Assembly: GCF_014695385.1 (NCBI RefSeq)
Contig: NZ_JACJOD010000030.1
Location: 248,001 to 312,000, forward strand
From: Trichocoleus sp. FACHB-46
GTDB taxonomy: Bacteria; Cyanobacteriota; Cyanobacteriia; FACHB-46
Direction: 5' to 3'
DNA: 64,000 nt
Shown: positions 27,740 to 37,997 of the stretch, in pieces
Layout of the letters: each line of letters opens with the position of its first letter
Position numbering within the stretch: position 1 is the first letter of the stretch
Made by a program: the position numbers and the translations under genes
Notes under the pieces: model-generated
What the model saw: the letters and a program-made list of their open reading frames with translations, nothing else
Told to the model about the DNA's origin: nothing
Databases searched by the model: none

Positions 27740-29668
27740 ATGATAATACTGGAGAACTTAAAAACCAGTTCTGTCGTCCCTAGTATTGCCTTGTTGACAT
27801 TTTGGATGAAATTGAGTGTGGGCCGCCGTATTGCAGATTTGTTGAAGCGTGACGAGAAGCAGGGATCAGCGCTCATTTGGGCTTTGGCGATCGCTTGGTT
27901 ACTGTTGATTGGCTGGATTGCGTTTTTTGGGCACTTGGGCAGCATTGGCTTAATTGATGAAACTGAGCCGCTGTTTGTGGAAGCTGCACGCCAGATGACG
28001 GTGACGGGCGATTGGATTACACCCTTTTTTAATGAGGTGCCTCGCTTCGATAAGCCGCCTCTGATTTATTGGCTGATGGCGATCGCCTTTCAAGCCTTCG
28101 GGGTGAATGAGTGGGCCGCTCGGCTGCCTTCGGCTTTGGCAGGATTTGCCTTGAGCTGTTTTTGCTTTTATACGTTACGTCTGTTTGGCTGGCCTCACAG
28201 ATGCTCAAAAGCTAGGGCTCAAGAGCTACCAGATCACTCATTAGAGTTTTCAACAGCACCAAAGCAGAGTAGTGACGTTGGTCGAGATTGGCAACTGTGG
28301 CTGACGGCTGGGCTAGGGGGCACAATGGTGGCGCTGCATCCCTACACGTTTTTTTTTGGACGGACGGGCTACTCGGACATGCTGCTGAGCCTTTGTATGA
28401 GTGGCTCGTTGCTAGCCTTTTTTCTGGGATATGCCCATACCGAAAACTCCAAAGTTCAAACTCGCTGGTATTTGACTTTCTATGTCCTGATTGGGCTGGC
28501 GGTACTGACGAAAGGGCCTGTGGGAGCGGTATTGCCTGGGATGATCATCACTGCTTTCCTGCTCTATGTCGGTCACTTTAAAGCAGTTTTACGAGAAGTA
28601 AAACTTGGTTGGGGAGCTTTGATTGTTTTAGGGTTAAGTGTGCCTTGGTTTGTGTTGGTGATTTTGGCTAACGGGCAAGCCTACATTGACTCGTTTTTTG
28701 GTTACCACAACGTAGAGCGCTTTACCAGCGTGGTGAATCAGCACAGCGGCCCTTGGTATTTCCACTTTTTGATAGTGTTGGTGGGCTTTTTGCCTTGGTC
28801 GGTGTTTTTGCCAGCCGCGATCGCTCGTCTACAATTTTGGCAACGTGGAGCTTGGCAACAGCAACCTCGCTCAACTCATTTAGGATTGTTCGCTGGCGTT
28901 TGGTTTGCAGTTGTCCTCGGGTTTTTCACGATTGCTGCAACCAAGTACTTCAGCTATGTGCTGCCCTCCATGCCTGCCGCTGCGATTTTGGTGGCGCTGT
29001 GGTGGAGTGAGCAAATCGCCCAAGCGGAAATTGGGCAGCAACAATCACGCAGCTTAAAGCTCAGTACGATCGCGGGGATCGCTTTATTTGCTGTGCTAGC
29101 AGCCGCTTGTTTCTATAGCCCTAACTGGTTGAGCGATGACCCCACGATGCCTAATCTGGGCGCGCGCATGGAACAGGCAGGCTTGGCAGAGTGGGGGGCA
29201 ATTATTTGGGGGATTAGCGCGATCGCTGGGCTTCTCCTGTTACTAAAACGGCAAGCACAATGGTTTTGGGGCGTTAGCCTGATTGGGTTTGCGGCATTTC
29301 TGCTCTGGTTCGTGACTCCTATGTCCTTCCTTGTGGACGCGGAACGGCAGTTACCCCTGAGAGAAATGGCGGCTGCTGCCGTCCAGGCGGAAAAGCCCCA
29401 GGAACCGCTACTAATGATCGTGCGTGGGTTTCACAAGCCTAGTTTGGTGTTTTATACAGAGCGACCCGTCAATTTCTTGATGAACCCGGAAACAGCCGCA
29501 CCCGAAATTCAGCAAGCGATCGCCCAACCAACGGCTCCAGGTTCTGCCTTGGTGATTACTTCGCAAAGAGCTTTAACCCGATCGGGTTTGCAGCCTACGC
29601 AATATCAAGCGATCGCTCAATCTGGAATTTATCAACTGATTCGAGTTCCCAAAACAGGTCAGCCATGA
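27740..29668 (+). CDS. glycosyltransferase family 39 (ArnT/PMT-like) membrane enzyme
   Basis: 642 residues with about 10-12 transmembrane helices. Such enzymes move a sugar from a polyprenyl-phosphate donor to lipid or protein outside the membrane. The first periplasmic loop has the acidic motif IDETEPLFVEAARQM and then FDKPPLIYWLMAI, as in ArnT. The C-terminal part is a periplasmic domain (PLREMAAAAVQAEKPQ...). The called start lacks clean spacing to an SD; ATG 27806, beginning MKLSVGRR, is an alternative. It overlaps the next GT39 gene by 4 nt (ATGA), so the pair is cotranslated. Confidence 0.87.
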   Translation: MIILENLKTSSVVPSIALLTFWMKLSVGRRIADLLKRDEKQGSALIWALAIAWLLLIGWIAFFGHLGSIGLIDETEPLFVEAARQMTVTGDWITPFFNEVPRFDKPPLIYWLMAIAFQAFGVNEWAARLPSALAGFALSCFCFYTLRLFGWPHRCSKARAQELPDHSLEFSTAPKQSSDVGRDWQLWLTAGLGGTMVALHPYTFFFGRTGYSDMLLSLCMSGSLLAFFLGYAHTENSKVQTRWYLTFYVLIGLAVLTKGPVGAVLPGMIITAFLLYVGHFKAVLREVKLGWGALIVLGLSVPWFVLVILANGQAYIDSFFGYHNVERFTSVVNQHSGPWYFHFLIVLVGFLPWSVFLPAAIARLQFWQRGAWQQQPRSTHLGLFAGVWFAVVLGFFTIAATKYFSYVLPSMPAAAILVALWWSEQIAQAEIGQQQSRSLKLSTIAGIALFAVLAAACFYSPNWLSDDPTMPNLGARMEQAGLAEWGAIIWGISAIAGLLLLLKRQAQWFWGVSLIGFAAFLLWFVTPMSFLVDAERQLPLREMAAAAVQAEKPQEPLLMIVRGFHKPSLVFYTERPVNFLMNPETAAPEIQQAIAQPTAPGSALVITSQRALTRSGLQPTQYQAIAQSGIYQLIRVPKTGQP

Positions 29669-31278
29669 TGCAGGCAGCACAAAAGTGGCTAACTTCCCGG
29701 TTGAATCAGTGGGTAGTTTTTTTGCTGGTCGGGGGATTGCTGGTACGAGCCACGATTGCGGCTTGGCTCTATCCTGGTTTTGATGAGGCTTACTACTACC
29801 TTTATGTGCTCCACCCAGACTGGAGCTATTTTGACCATCCGCTGCTGGTGGCTCTTAGCACTGGATTGGGGCCTTGGCTCACAGGGATAGTTTCCCAGTT
29901 CACGATCCGGATTGGGACTTTGCTCCTTTACACCGGAGCCTTGATCTTTCTGTACTTGACTAGTGCCACGCTGTTTTCTGCACAAGTGGCCACCCTGACC
30001 CTGGCGATCGCTACTGCCATTCCAATCTTTCAGGTAGGCTTTGGCACTTTGACGGTGCCCGATACGCCGTTAATGTTTTTCTGGGCTGCTACCCTTTATG
30101 TCGCTGCTGGGGAATTTTTTCGGGTTCCCGAAAGCTACCGACCCAGTTGGCGATTGGCTTTGATTAGTGTTTTGGTCGGTTTGGCTTGTTTAGGTAAGTA
30201 TCACGGCTTTCTGCTGGGGTTCGGGTTAGTTGGGTTTTGCTTAACCAGCGATCGTCATCGCTCGGCCCTTCTTTCCCCTTGGATGGCCCTTGGCGTAGGG
30301 CTGTTTGCTGTCACTCTCTCCCCCATGCTGGTGTGGAATTGGCAGCGAGATTGGGTTTCATTTCGGTTTCAGTCTGGGCGAGCGGTTCCCAGGGATCAGT
30401 ACGATCTACTGGCTCTCCTCGGTACCTTTTTGCTCGGAGTTGCTTACCTATTTCCCACCTTTGGCTTTCCTCTGTGGTGGGTAACGCTGCGTCAGGCGGG
30501 CAAACAAATTATGCAGCCTTGGCGACGCAAATCTGGGATTGATCTCAATTTGCATAGCAAACAGCGGTTTATTCTTTGGATGTCTTTGCCCGTTATCTTG
30601 GTGTTTACCTTGATTGGCGGTTATCAGCAGATTTTGCCAACTTGGCCGATGCCAGGATTTTGGGGTGCCACTTTACTGTTGGGTTATCAAGCGGCTCTAT
30701 GGCAGAAGCAAGCTCCGCGCGCCGTTCAACGTTGGCTAGTTGTGTCTGGAACTACCATCATTGCTTTGATGTTGATTGCGCTGCTGCATGTGGCGTTTGG
30801 CATTGCTCAAACCACCAGCAATTATGCTTTTTTGGGGGGAATGTGGTCTCCTAAGGAAGATTCCTCTACACAACTAGTAGATGTGCAGCAGTTACGTCGA
30901 GGCTTCGCCGACAACCCCACCCTACGAGTAGCTCTGCAAGAGACTGATTTTATCTTTACCAATCGCTATTTCTTAGGTGGACAGATTGCGATGGCTTTAG
31001 AGCCTCTGGAACCTAAACCCATTGGTTGTTTATGTGAAGATCTGCGCGGCTTTGCTTTTTGGTCCAAGCCAAATGAGTGGGTTGGTAAAGACGCGCTCTA
31101 CATTACCTCTGAGCGGTTCCAGGGCAAAACTGGGTTGGCGAAATACCAAGGCTACTTCAGCAGCATCGAAAAAATTGCCGATGTCCCGATTCGGCGGGGG
31201 GGTGCGATCGTCCAAGTCTTTTACATTTACCGAGCGAAAAACCTACTTCAGCCTTACCCCCGACCCTATGGAAATTGA
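29665..31278 (+). CDS. glycosyltransferase family 39 membrane enzyme
   Basis: 537 residues, about ten transmembrane helices. The luminal/periplasmic motif YPGFDEAYYY followed by WSYFDHPLLVAL is the PMT_2-type active-site loop (Asp-Glu). It starts within the stop codon of the upstream GT39 gene and is followed 82 nt later by an LptF/G permease. The three genes may therefore modify and export a glycolipid or lipopolysaccharide, but neither donor nor acceptor can be read from the sequence. Confidence 0.87.
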   Translation: MMQAAQKWLTSRLNQWVVFLLVGGLLVRATIAAWLYPGFDEAYYYLYVLHPDWSYFDHPLLVALSTGLGPWLTGIVSQFTIRIGTLLLYTGALIFLYLTSATLFSAQVATLTLAIATAIPIFQVGFGTLTVPDTPLMFFWAATLYVAAGEFFRVPESYRPSWRLALISVLVGLACLGKYHGFLLGFGLVGFCLTSDRHRSALLSPWMALGVGLFAVTLSPMLVWNWQRDWVSFRFQSGRAVPRDQYDLLALLGTFLLGVAYLFPTFGFPLWWVTLRQAGKQIMQPWRRKSGIDLNLHSKQRFILWMSLPVILVFTLIGGYQQILPTWPMPGFWGATLLLGYQAALWQKQAPRAVQRWLVVSGTTIIALMLIALLHVAFGIAQTTSNYAFLGGMWSPKEDSSTQLVDVQQLRRGFADNPTLRVALQETDFIFTNRYFLGGQIAMALEPLEPKPIGCLCEDLRGFAFWSKPNEWVGKDALYITSERFQGKTGLAKYQGYFSSIEKIADVPIRRGGAIVQVFYIYRAKNLLQPYPRPYGN

Positions 31279-31359
31279 TCGCCCTCAATTTGTTTTGCCA
31301 CATTACTTAAAATTCTTACTTACATCTCACCTGAAAGTTAAGGGCAAGGAGTCATTGGG

Positions 31360-32469
31360 ATGGGTTTAAAGCCTTCCATCATGGACCGCTATCTCATTGC
31401 AGAATTGCTGCCACCTTTCTTATTTGGGGTAGCCGCTTTCTCGGCGATCGGTTTAGCAGTAGGGGTCTTCTTTGACTTGGTGCAGAAGATTACAGATGCT
31501 GGGATTCCCTTCGCGACGGCTATACAGATCTTTTTGCTCCAGGTGCCAAACTTTGTCACCCTCTCGTTTCCCATGTCAATTTTGCTGGCCACCTTAATGG
31601 TTTACAGTCGTCTATCGGGGGATAGCGAAATTGTGGCGCTGCGGGGTTGCGGAGTCAGCGTTTATCGGCTAATGGTGCCTGCTTTGATGCTCAGCTTGAT
31701 TGCGACTGGCATGACTTTTTTCCTCAACGAGTTGGTAGTTCCCAGCAGTAACTATCAGGGAGAAATTTTATTAGAAAAGGCATTAAGCCAAGATAAGCTG
31801 GCATTTCAAGAGAAAAATATTTTCTATCAAGAGTTTTCGGGGAAAAAACTGGCTCGCATTTTTTATGCCCATGACTTCGATGGTCAGCGCATGCAAAATT
31901 TGACTATTCTTGACTTCTCAAAAGAAGAGCTGAATCAAATTGTAGAAGCCGAATCGGCGGTGTGGAATGCGCAGCAGAGCACCTGGGATTTTGCCAATGG
32001 TACCATTTACATTGTGGCACCGGATGGCTCGTCGCAAAATTTGCTCAAGTTTGAGCGCCACCAACTCCGCTTACCTCGTGCGCCTCTAGATTTAGCGAAT
32101 AAAAAGCGCAAGTCAGATCAAATGAATATTGCTCAGGTGCAAGAACGCTTGGCACTTTTGGAGCAGAAAGGGGATGAGAAAAAAGAGATTCGTAAGTACA
32201 GGGTACGAATTCAAGAGAAACTAGCTCTTCCCTTCATCTGCGTAGCGTTGGGACTGGTCGGGGCGGCTCTAGGCACTACCAGTCGTCGTACTAATACGTC
32301 TACTGGCTTTGGCATTAGCATCTTGATTATTTTTGGTTACTATTTAATTGCTTTTGTGAGTAATGCCTTAGGTGAAACAGGAGCATTTTCTCCCTTTTTA
32401 GCTGGCTGGTTACCGATCCTCGTAGGCCTGACCGCAGGTGGGGGGCTACTGATTCGCGCTGCTCGATAG
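31360..32469 (+). CDS. LptF/LptG family lipopolysaccharide export permease
   Basis: 369 residues. Three transmembrane helices at each end flank a periplasmic beta-jellyroll (about 130-270), the YjgP/YjgQ fold. MDRYLIAELLPPFLFGV, FPMSILLATLMVYSRLSGDSEIVALRGCGVS and the C-terminal GAALGTTSRRTN are typical. With LptB these permeases extract lipopolysaccharide from the inner membrane; many cyanobacteria have a single LptF/G-type protein. It follows two GT39 enzymes in the same direction and ends three bases before the convergent histidine kinase gene. The ATG after GGGATGGG could also be the internal one at 31381. Confidence 0.9.
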   Translation: MGLKPSIMDRYLIAELLPPFLFGVAAFSAIGLAVGVFFDLVQKITDAGIPFATAIQIFLLQVPNFVTLSFPMSILLATLMVYSRLSGDSEIVALRGCGVSVYRLMVPALMLSLIATGMTFFLNELVVPSSNYQGEILLEKALSQDKLAFQEKNIFYQEFSGKKLARIFYAHDFDGQRMQNLTILDFSKEELNQIVEAESAVWNAQQSTWDFANGTIYIVAPDGSSQNLLKFERHQLRLPRAPLDLANKKRKSDQMNIAQVQERLALLEQKGDEKKEIRKYRVRIQEKLALPFICVALGLVGAALGTTSRRTNTSTGFGISILIIFGYYLIAFVSNALGETGAFSPFLAGWLPILVGLTAGGGLLIRAAR

Positions 32470-32472
32470 CAG

Positions 32473-35400
32473 TTAATCAGCAACTTGGTGAGCTTGGGAC
32501 AGGGCTTGATAAATTTGCTCTAACAGCTCTTCTACAGGTAGGGTCGAGGGGAGAATCTGAGTTGCGATCGCCCCTAAAACTGTGGTCAGCTCCACCATAT
32601 CCGTCATGTCCGCCATGTTTGTCATTGCTGCGGCTTCTAACAAACTGGGTTCAGCACAGGGTGGTGTTTGGTTCGCAAGCTGCCGTTGATCAAGGACCAA
32701 GATGGGAATTGGTAACTGTAGTTGGTTGAGAGTTTCTAGGGCCTGAAGCACCACTGGAGAAGTGCGATGACCTCGTAGGCAAATCAGTAATAAATCAGCG
32801 CTTTGATGCTGTAACTGTCGTAGCGCTTCCGCCCATGAGTGACTATGGAGCCCCCGTAAGCCTGCTGTTTGCAGATATTGCACTAAAGCTTGTAACCAAT
32901 CTGCATCCTTGAGCGTGGTTGAAAGATTGGCTGCTAGTTCAGGGGCTGAGCTGGCAGTATCGGTGACTAAATCGGGCAAGTGTAACAAATCCACCACTAA
33001 AACGCTGGGTTGCCAGTTGAGTCCGACAGCCACTTGAATTGCCTGCATTAGAGCGGCTGCTTCTGAATTAGTCGGGTCCGAATTTGTGGTCAAGTCAAAA
33101 TTGGGAGCGGCTAAACAAGGAAAAACAGATAAACCTGGTACTTGGTTTGCGGCTTGGGTAGCGGCTTTGGTGAGTGTCACTAACGGTAGGGAGGCTAAAG
33201 CAGTCTGTTGAGCTAGCGTTTGGAAATAGCTAGGCAACTCAGCGATCGCTTGGTCGATTAGGAGAACGTCAGGCCGCCAAACTCGCGCTAATAATTCAGC
33301 TTGCTCGAGATCATCTGCTTCTAAAATGCGGTGGTGATGTTGCTGGAGTAAACTGCTGAGCCTGCTGATGACTCTGGAAGCTGGGTTTAAAGGGTTAGAT
33401 GCTTCGGGCGCTGAGATCGAGGGCGATGAAGTTGGTTGCACTAAGCCATGCTGCATTGAGTCTGATGGCATAGAAGCTTCAACACTACTCAAATAAAGCA
33501 CCGTTAATCTACGAGTTGAGTGCGAAGTTGAGTCTAAGTTGGCAACTGAGGTGGTCAAGTGAGCCAGATGATCTTGTAGGGCTTGGCTCTGAATGGGTAA
33601 GCAAAGAAAACCATCAGCTTGATAACGGGCTGCTTGAGCTTGTTCAGCCTTGGTCGCAGTGATCACGACTGGAATATGGTAAGTTTCTGCATCCGACTTC
33701 AACAGAGTCAGCACATCCCAACCCGAAAGAAGTGGCAGTAAGGGATTGAGAAAAACAATACAGGGTTGCAAGCGTCTAGCCTTTTCTAGCGCTTCGGTTC
33801 CAGAGCGGGCGATCGCCACTCGGTAGCCTAGACTAGTAAGCTCATCCGCTAATCCTTCAATAAATTGAGCCACCGATTCTACAATCAACACCAAGCGATT
33901 GTGGCTGGAGTTATCGCGCGATGGCACACCTAGGGTTGGTTGGGGAGGGCTTGGTGGTAGCAGTAATGTAAACTGGCTCCCTTCTCCCTCTTTGGAAATA
34001 AACGTGACATCTCCTCCATGCAGTCGGGCCAATCGCTGGGTGATGGCTAACCCCAATCCTGTCCCTTCAAAACGACGAGTTAAGGGATTTTCCAGCTGCT
34101 GGAATTTTTGAAAAATTAGGTGCTGCTTGTCTGCTGCAATTCCAATGCCTGTATCGGAAATAGTGAAGACAACCCAGCCTTCCCAACGGCTGACTTTCAA
34201 GCTGATTTTGCCACTAACCTCGGTGAACTTGATGGCGTTGGATAGCAAATTAACCAGCATCTGTCGCAAACGCACTTCATCGGCCACAATGCTCTCCAGA
34301 TCAGACTCAATTTCCAGAGTGCAGGGCACCATTGAAGGCGCTTCGACCATGTGCTCAACTAAAGCTTTTTCTTCGGGAAATTGCAGTTGATACGCTTGTT
34401 CAAGCGCGCGATCGCAGGTTGACTTAAGGCTGACAGGCGCGATCGCTAGCTCTAGCTGACCCGTTTCCATCCGAGTCAAATCTAAGATGTTATTGACTAC
34501 CGTCATCAAGTGCCGCCCGCTTTGATAGATGAGGCTGGCATAACGAGCCTGACGCTCATTTAGAGGGCCTAGCACCTGATCTTTCAAGAGATTAGATAAA
34601 CCTAAAACCGCAGTTAGCGGAGTTTTTAGCTCGTGGCTAATACAGGCCAAAAATTCGTCTTTTAAGAGGTTGAGCTGGACTAAATCAGCATTCTTCGCGG
34701 CTAAAGTGCGGTTGACCTGTTGGTCTGTATGGTCTTGAGCTAGCACCAACCATAAAGCTTCCTGAGGTGAGAAGCTTGGTAGCGCAGGGGGCGACTGGCC
34801 CAAAGTACCAACAGGGCTTGTGCCTAGGTCTGCAAGTTGAAACGGTGAAGTCGAGGTGGTGGCTATTGGAACGGGCTGTGGTTGCTGCTCGTTTGGCTGA
34901 TCCCCAATCCAAGTCGATAAATCAAGCAGACTTCTACTAAATTGCCAAATCCGCTCTTGACCGTTGTCAGTCGGGCAGGTGCAAATACAACTATCCTCTG
35001 CTGCTCCTACTTGACAGTGATATTGCGCGATTGAAGAGGCAAAGAATGACAGCAGTCCAGCTTGCTGCTCAGATGAGGAAGTGCTAGGGGGAGACTTGGA
35101 GGACCATTTGGCGAAAGATGCTTGCTGTAGCTTCAAGGGAGTTCCCGGTTGGGCTCTAGAAGACAACAGTTGTTGATTGAGCAAAGTGACGCCAGGATGC
35201 GTTTGGCGGAACTTGGCACTGCCCGAGCGCATGCGACCAATCTGTTGGTTGAGTTGTGTGGAAAGCGATCGCTCTGCTTCACTCCAACCCTTGGCCTTGT
35301 TGGTTATGCCTGCAACATCTTGGGGCCGAACCGTAGGCGATCGCTGCCAAGTGGGAGAATGGTTCGGTTGGTTAGTCCCAGTAGCGGACTGTGGCCATGC

Positions 35401-36198
35401 CTCAGGATCAACTTCTGGAATATTCGGTTGAGAGTGCTGGTTGGGCGAACCGCCAAACTCAGAAAGCGGAGAATCTACTGTAGTGTTAAGAATCGTTCCA
35501 GCCGCTTGTCTAAGTCTTGTTAGCTCCGAAAGCTCCCCAATCTGCTGTTGCCAACATTGATTGTGATGTAAAACTCGCCCTGTGCTAGTTTGCACCATCA
35601 AAGGCAAAGGGATCTGCTCTAGAAGTCGGATTAAGAGAGCCAGAGGCTGTATGGGTGCCGAGGTAGCCGATGGAGTTACAGGTGGCTCGGCCAATTCTCT
35701 TGCAGTTGTGGCGGTGACGTGGGTTGCTGTAGGGCTGTTGGGTATGACCTCAGCGCCAGGGGTAAGTAGGGGAGCCAATAACTGCAAAAGCCGTGAATAA
35801 TTCAGTAGTCCTAGAAACTCTCCGGCTAAATCTACTAGAGCCCAAGCCTCAGCAGGTCGCTCTGCTGCCTTTAGATGAGACCAGAATTGACTCAAGCTCC
35901 AAGCAGCAGGTAAGGTTGATAATGGCGTAATAATCGGTAGATCAACTGCTGATATAGGTTGATGCAGATTGAGTGTTGCGATCGCACTCGGTTCTACTCC
36001 GTCCATCGGCTGCTCCCCTCCCAAGTAGGAAACTAGAACAGGCCAATTGAGCAAGCCAATCGGTTGTTTTCTTTCATCCACGACGACTAATCGCTCGCAG
36101 CTCGCTTGATTCAGAAGGCGCAAAACCGCTGACACAGTAGCAGACTGGGAACAGGTTGGAACTGATTCAATGAACGAACTGAGAGGAGTCGTGTGCAT
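32473..36198 (-). CDS. CBS-PAS hybrid histidine kinase with three degenerate receiver-like modules
   Basis: 1241 residues, soluble. N-terminal CBS pair (about 1-145), PAS-like segment (LLEQIPLPLMVQTSTG, near 190-235), low-complexity linker, HisKA with CISHELKTPLTAVLG (His near 521), and a complete HATPase (LLSNAIKFTE, ISDTGIGIA, GTGLGLAI). Three receiver-like regions follow. The first (about 770-885) has Asn where the phospho-Asp belongs (IVFLNPLL) and no receiver Lys. The second (about 900-1010) keeps an Asp in VLLIDQA but is irregular. The third (about 1065-1150) has Cys in that place (LLLICLRG). It diverges from kaiA across 476 nt. The kinase core looks active, while the tail resembles pseudo-receivers. 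A clock input/output role is inferred from position only. Confidence 0.85.
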   Translation of the reverse strand: MHTTPLSSFIESVPTCSQSATVSAVLRLLNQASCERLVVVDERKQPIGLLNWPVLVSYLGGEQPMDGVEPSAIATLNLHQPISAVDLPIITPLSTLPAAWSLSQFWSHLKAAERPAEAWALVDLAGEFLGLLNYSRLLQLLAPLLTPGAEVIPNSPTATHVTATTARELAEPPVTPSATSAPIQPLALLIRLLEQIPLPLMVQTSTGRVLHHNQCWQQQIGELSELTRLRQAAGTILNTTVDSPLSEFGGSPNQHSQPNIPEVDPEAWPQSATGTNQPNHSPTWQRSPTVRPQDVAGITNKAKGWSEAERSLSTQLNQQIGRMRSGSAKFRQTHPGVTLLNQQLLSSRAQPGTPLKLQQASFAKWSSKSPPSTSSSEQQAGLLSFFASSIAQYHCQVGAAEDSCICTCPTDNGQERIWQFSRSLLDLSTWIGDQPNEQQPQPVPIATTSTSPFQLADLGTSPVGTLGQSPPALPSFSPQEALWLVLAQDHTDQQVNRTLAAKNADLVQLNLLKDEFLACISHELKTPLTAVLGLSNLLKDQVLGPLNERQARYASLIYQSGRHLMTVVNNILDLTRMETGQLELAIAPVSLKSTCDRALEQAYQLQFPEEKALVEHMVEAPSMVPCTLEIESDLESIVADEVRLRQMLVNLLSNAIKFTEVSGKISLKVSRWEGWVVFTISDTGIGIAADKQHLIFQKFQQLENPLTRRFEGTGLGLAITQRLARLHGGDVTFISKEGEGSQFTLLLPPSPPQPTLGVPSRDNSSHNRLVLIVESVAQFIEGLADELTSLGYRVAIARSGTEALEKARRLQPCIVFLNPLLPLLSGWDVLTLLKSDAETYHIPVVITATKAEQAQAARYQADGFLCLPIQSQALQDHLAHLTTSVANLDSTSHSTRRLTVLYLSSVEASMPSDSMQHGLVQPTSSPSISAPEASNPLNPASRVISRLSSLLQQHHHRILEADDLEQAELLARVWRPDVLLIDQAIAELPSYFQTLAQQTALASLPLVTLTKAATQAANQVPGLSVFPCLAAPNFDLTTNSDPTNSEAAALMQAIQVAVGLNWQPSVLVVDLLHLPDLVTDTASSAPELAANLSTTLKDADWLQALVQYLQTAGLRGLHSHSWAEALRQLQHQSADLLLICLRGHRTSPVVLQALETLNQLQLPIPILVLDQRQLANQTPPCAEPSLLEAAAMTNMADMTDMVELTTVLGAIATQILPSTLPVEELLEQIYQALSQAHQVAD

Positions 36199-36674
36199 TA
36201 ATTAATGGAGACTAGCTCCAATGGGTTGGCTCGGTAGCAAGGGCAGTAAGCTGAAGCGATAAATGAGTCCCTATTGAATGACTAGTTCTGTTTGATGGAA
36301 GCAAAGAGCAATGGTGGGATACAACGATGCAAAATTGGTAATCTACTGTCTGTAGATCAAAGCTATCACCTAATAAATATTTGGGATCAGTGATTGGTTT
36401 GGACCTGACCAGGCTATGAGCTTCGAAAATTCCAATTCTGACAGTATTGCTTCATTATGGCGCTCCTCAAGAAAGCCCAACGGAATAACTAATTACAATT
36501 GATTACGGTTGTTGCTGCATTTGGAGTTAAGATTGGTTAAGATTGCTACCTGATTTGACGAAAAATTCTCTAACTTTCCTTAACTCATTGCTTTTGTTAA
36601 TTATTATTTTTGGTATTGCTAATAAGACTTAGTAGTAATTTGTATCCACTTAGTTTTTTCAAGCTGGCGCGGTT
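36199..36674. other. divergent promoter region between the histidine kinase and kaiA
   Basis: 476 nt without a credible gene. The kaiA-proximal 130 nt are very AT-rich. Both transcripts must start here. No palindrome that I can match to a known clock regulator is evident. Confidence 0.45.
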
Positions 36675-37610
36675 GTGTATCCTCAACTGTCAATTTCAAC
36701 TTTGCTGAATTCTGGTGACCTCGCTCAATCTCTAACTGCACTCTTAAGTGGCGATCGCTACAGAGTCACCCAATTCAGCTCTGAAAATGAGTTGTTTGAT
36801 TTTATTGAGCTAGAAAAACAACAGATTGACTGCTTAATTTTGCAAGCAAGCTCGAACCTCAATTCCCTTGTTGAGCAGCTCCAAAGACGAGCTATCTTAT
36901 TGCCTGCTGTCGTGCTGAAATCTGAGACAGCGACACGGAGTCATGAATCTGAACAGTTGGAAACTCTAAATCCTACTGAATCAATTCTGCCTGCGCCCAA
37001 TACTGCCCAAATTCATCAAACCAGTTTAAGCTGCACATACCACATCGCAACCGTAGAAGTATCGATTACTGAGGTCGATCGCATGGTTCAGTTGATCCAC
37101 CAAGCGATCGTTCAGTTCTTAAAGTTGTCGCCGACGCACCACACTCCCAGTCTCCAACCTGCTTCCGATCTTGTGGCTGAGCTAACTAGCCAAAACTCTT
37201 TGATGCTGCAACAGCGGCGTTTAACTGAAAAATTGAAAGAGCGGTTGGGATATTTAAGTGTTTACTACAAAAGAGAACACAAAAACTTTCTGCGATACTT
37301 GCCCCCCGACGAAAAACAAAAATTTTTAAAAAAGTTGAAGTCAAACTATAGCAATATTGTTTTAATCTACTTCTCTGGGGAAGAGCAACTCAACCAAAAA
37401 ATTGATGACTTCGTTAACATGGCTTTCTTTGCAGATGTTTCAGTCTCGCAAATCGTGGAAGTTCATATGGAGTTAATCGATGAATTCTCGAAGCAGTTAA
37501 AACTAGAAGGCCGAAGTGATGACATCTTGCTTGACTATCGTCTCACCTTAATTGATACAATTGCTCACCTATGTGAGATGTACCGTCGCTCCATCCCCAG
37601 AGATTTCTAA
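36675..37610 (+). CDS. kaiA: circadian clock protein KaiA
   Basis: 311 residues; dimeric activator that binds the KaiC C-terminal tail and promotes KaiC phosphorylation. N-terminal pseudo-receiver domain (about 1-165: QLSISTLL..., CLILQASSNLNSLVEQL) lacks the phospho-Asp, as in all KaiA. The C-terminal four-helix KaiA domain (about 180-311) shows LKERLGYLSVYYKR, FLRYLPPDEKQKFL, and LDYRLTLIDTIAHLCEMYRRSIPRDF-type ending. Start is GTG at 36675; this gives the usual length of full-length KaiA. First gene of kaiABC, 69 nt before kaiB. Confidence 0.96.
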   Translation: MYPQLSISTLLNSGDLAQSLTALLSGDRYRVTQFSSENELFDFIELEKQQIDCLILQASSNLNSLVEQLQRRAILLPAVVLKSETATRSHESEQLETLNPTESILPAPNTAQIHQTSLSCTYHIATVEVSITEVDRMVQLIHQAIVQFLKLSPTHHTPSLQPASDLVAELTSQNSLMLQQRRLTEKLKERLGYLSVYYKREHKNFLRYLPPDEKQKFLKKLKSNYSNIVLIYFSGEEQLNQKIDDFVNMAFFADVSVSQIVEVHMELIDEFSKQLKLEGRSDDILLDYRLTLIDTIAHLCEMYRRSIPRDF

Positions 37611-37679
37611 TGATTTTTTGTCTATCTCTGTTTTTAGAAACCATTGCTTAAGCCTGCTAGAAGTGAGTAGACCAAATTC

Positions 37680-37997
37680 ATGAGTTCCTTGAAAAAAACT
37701 TACATTCTCAAATTGTATGTTGCTGGCAATACCCCCAACTCAATTCGCGCTTTAAAGACTCTCAATAATATTTTGGAGACAGAGTTTCAAGGAGTCTATG
37801 CTCTAAAAGTGATTGATGTGCTAAAAAATCCCCAACTGGCCGAAGAAGACAAAATTTTGGCTACTCCTACCCTGGCTAAAATTTTGCCGCCGCCTGTCCG
37901 TAAAATTGTAGGAGATTTGTCCGATCGTGAGAGAGTATTGATCGGCCTAGATCTTCTATACGATGAGTTGCACGAGGATGATTCTAACTTCGAGTAA
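37680..37997 (+). CDS. kaiB: circadian clock protein KaiB
   Basis: 105-residue metamorphic thioredoxin-like protein that binds the KaiC CI ring at night, sequesters KaiA and signals to SasA/Cik[33 protein letters not shown] and [20 protein letters not shown] are the standard blocks. Lies between kaiA and kaiC with gaps of 69 and 88 nt, the order seen in nearly all cyanobacterial clocks. Confidence 0.98.
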   Translation: MSSLKKTYILKLYVAGNTPNSIRALKTLNNILETEFQGVYALKVIDVLKNPQLAEEDKILATPTLAKILPPPVRKIVGDLSDRERVLIGLDLLYDELHEDDSNFE

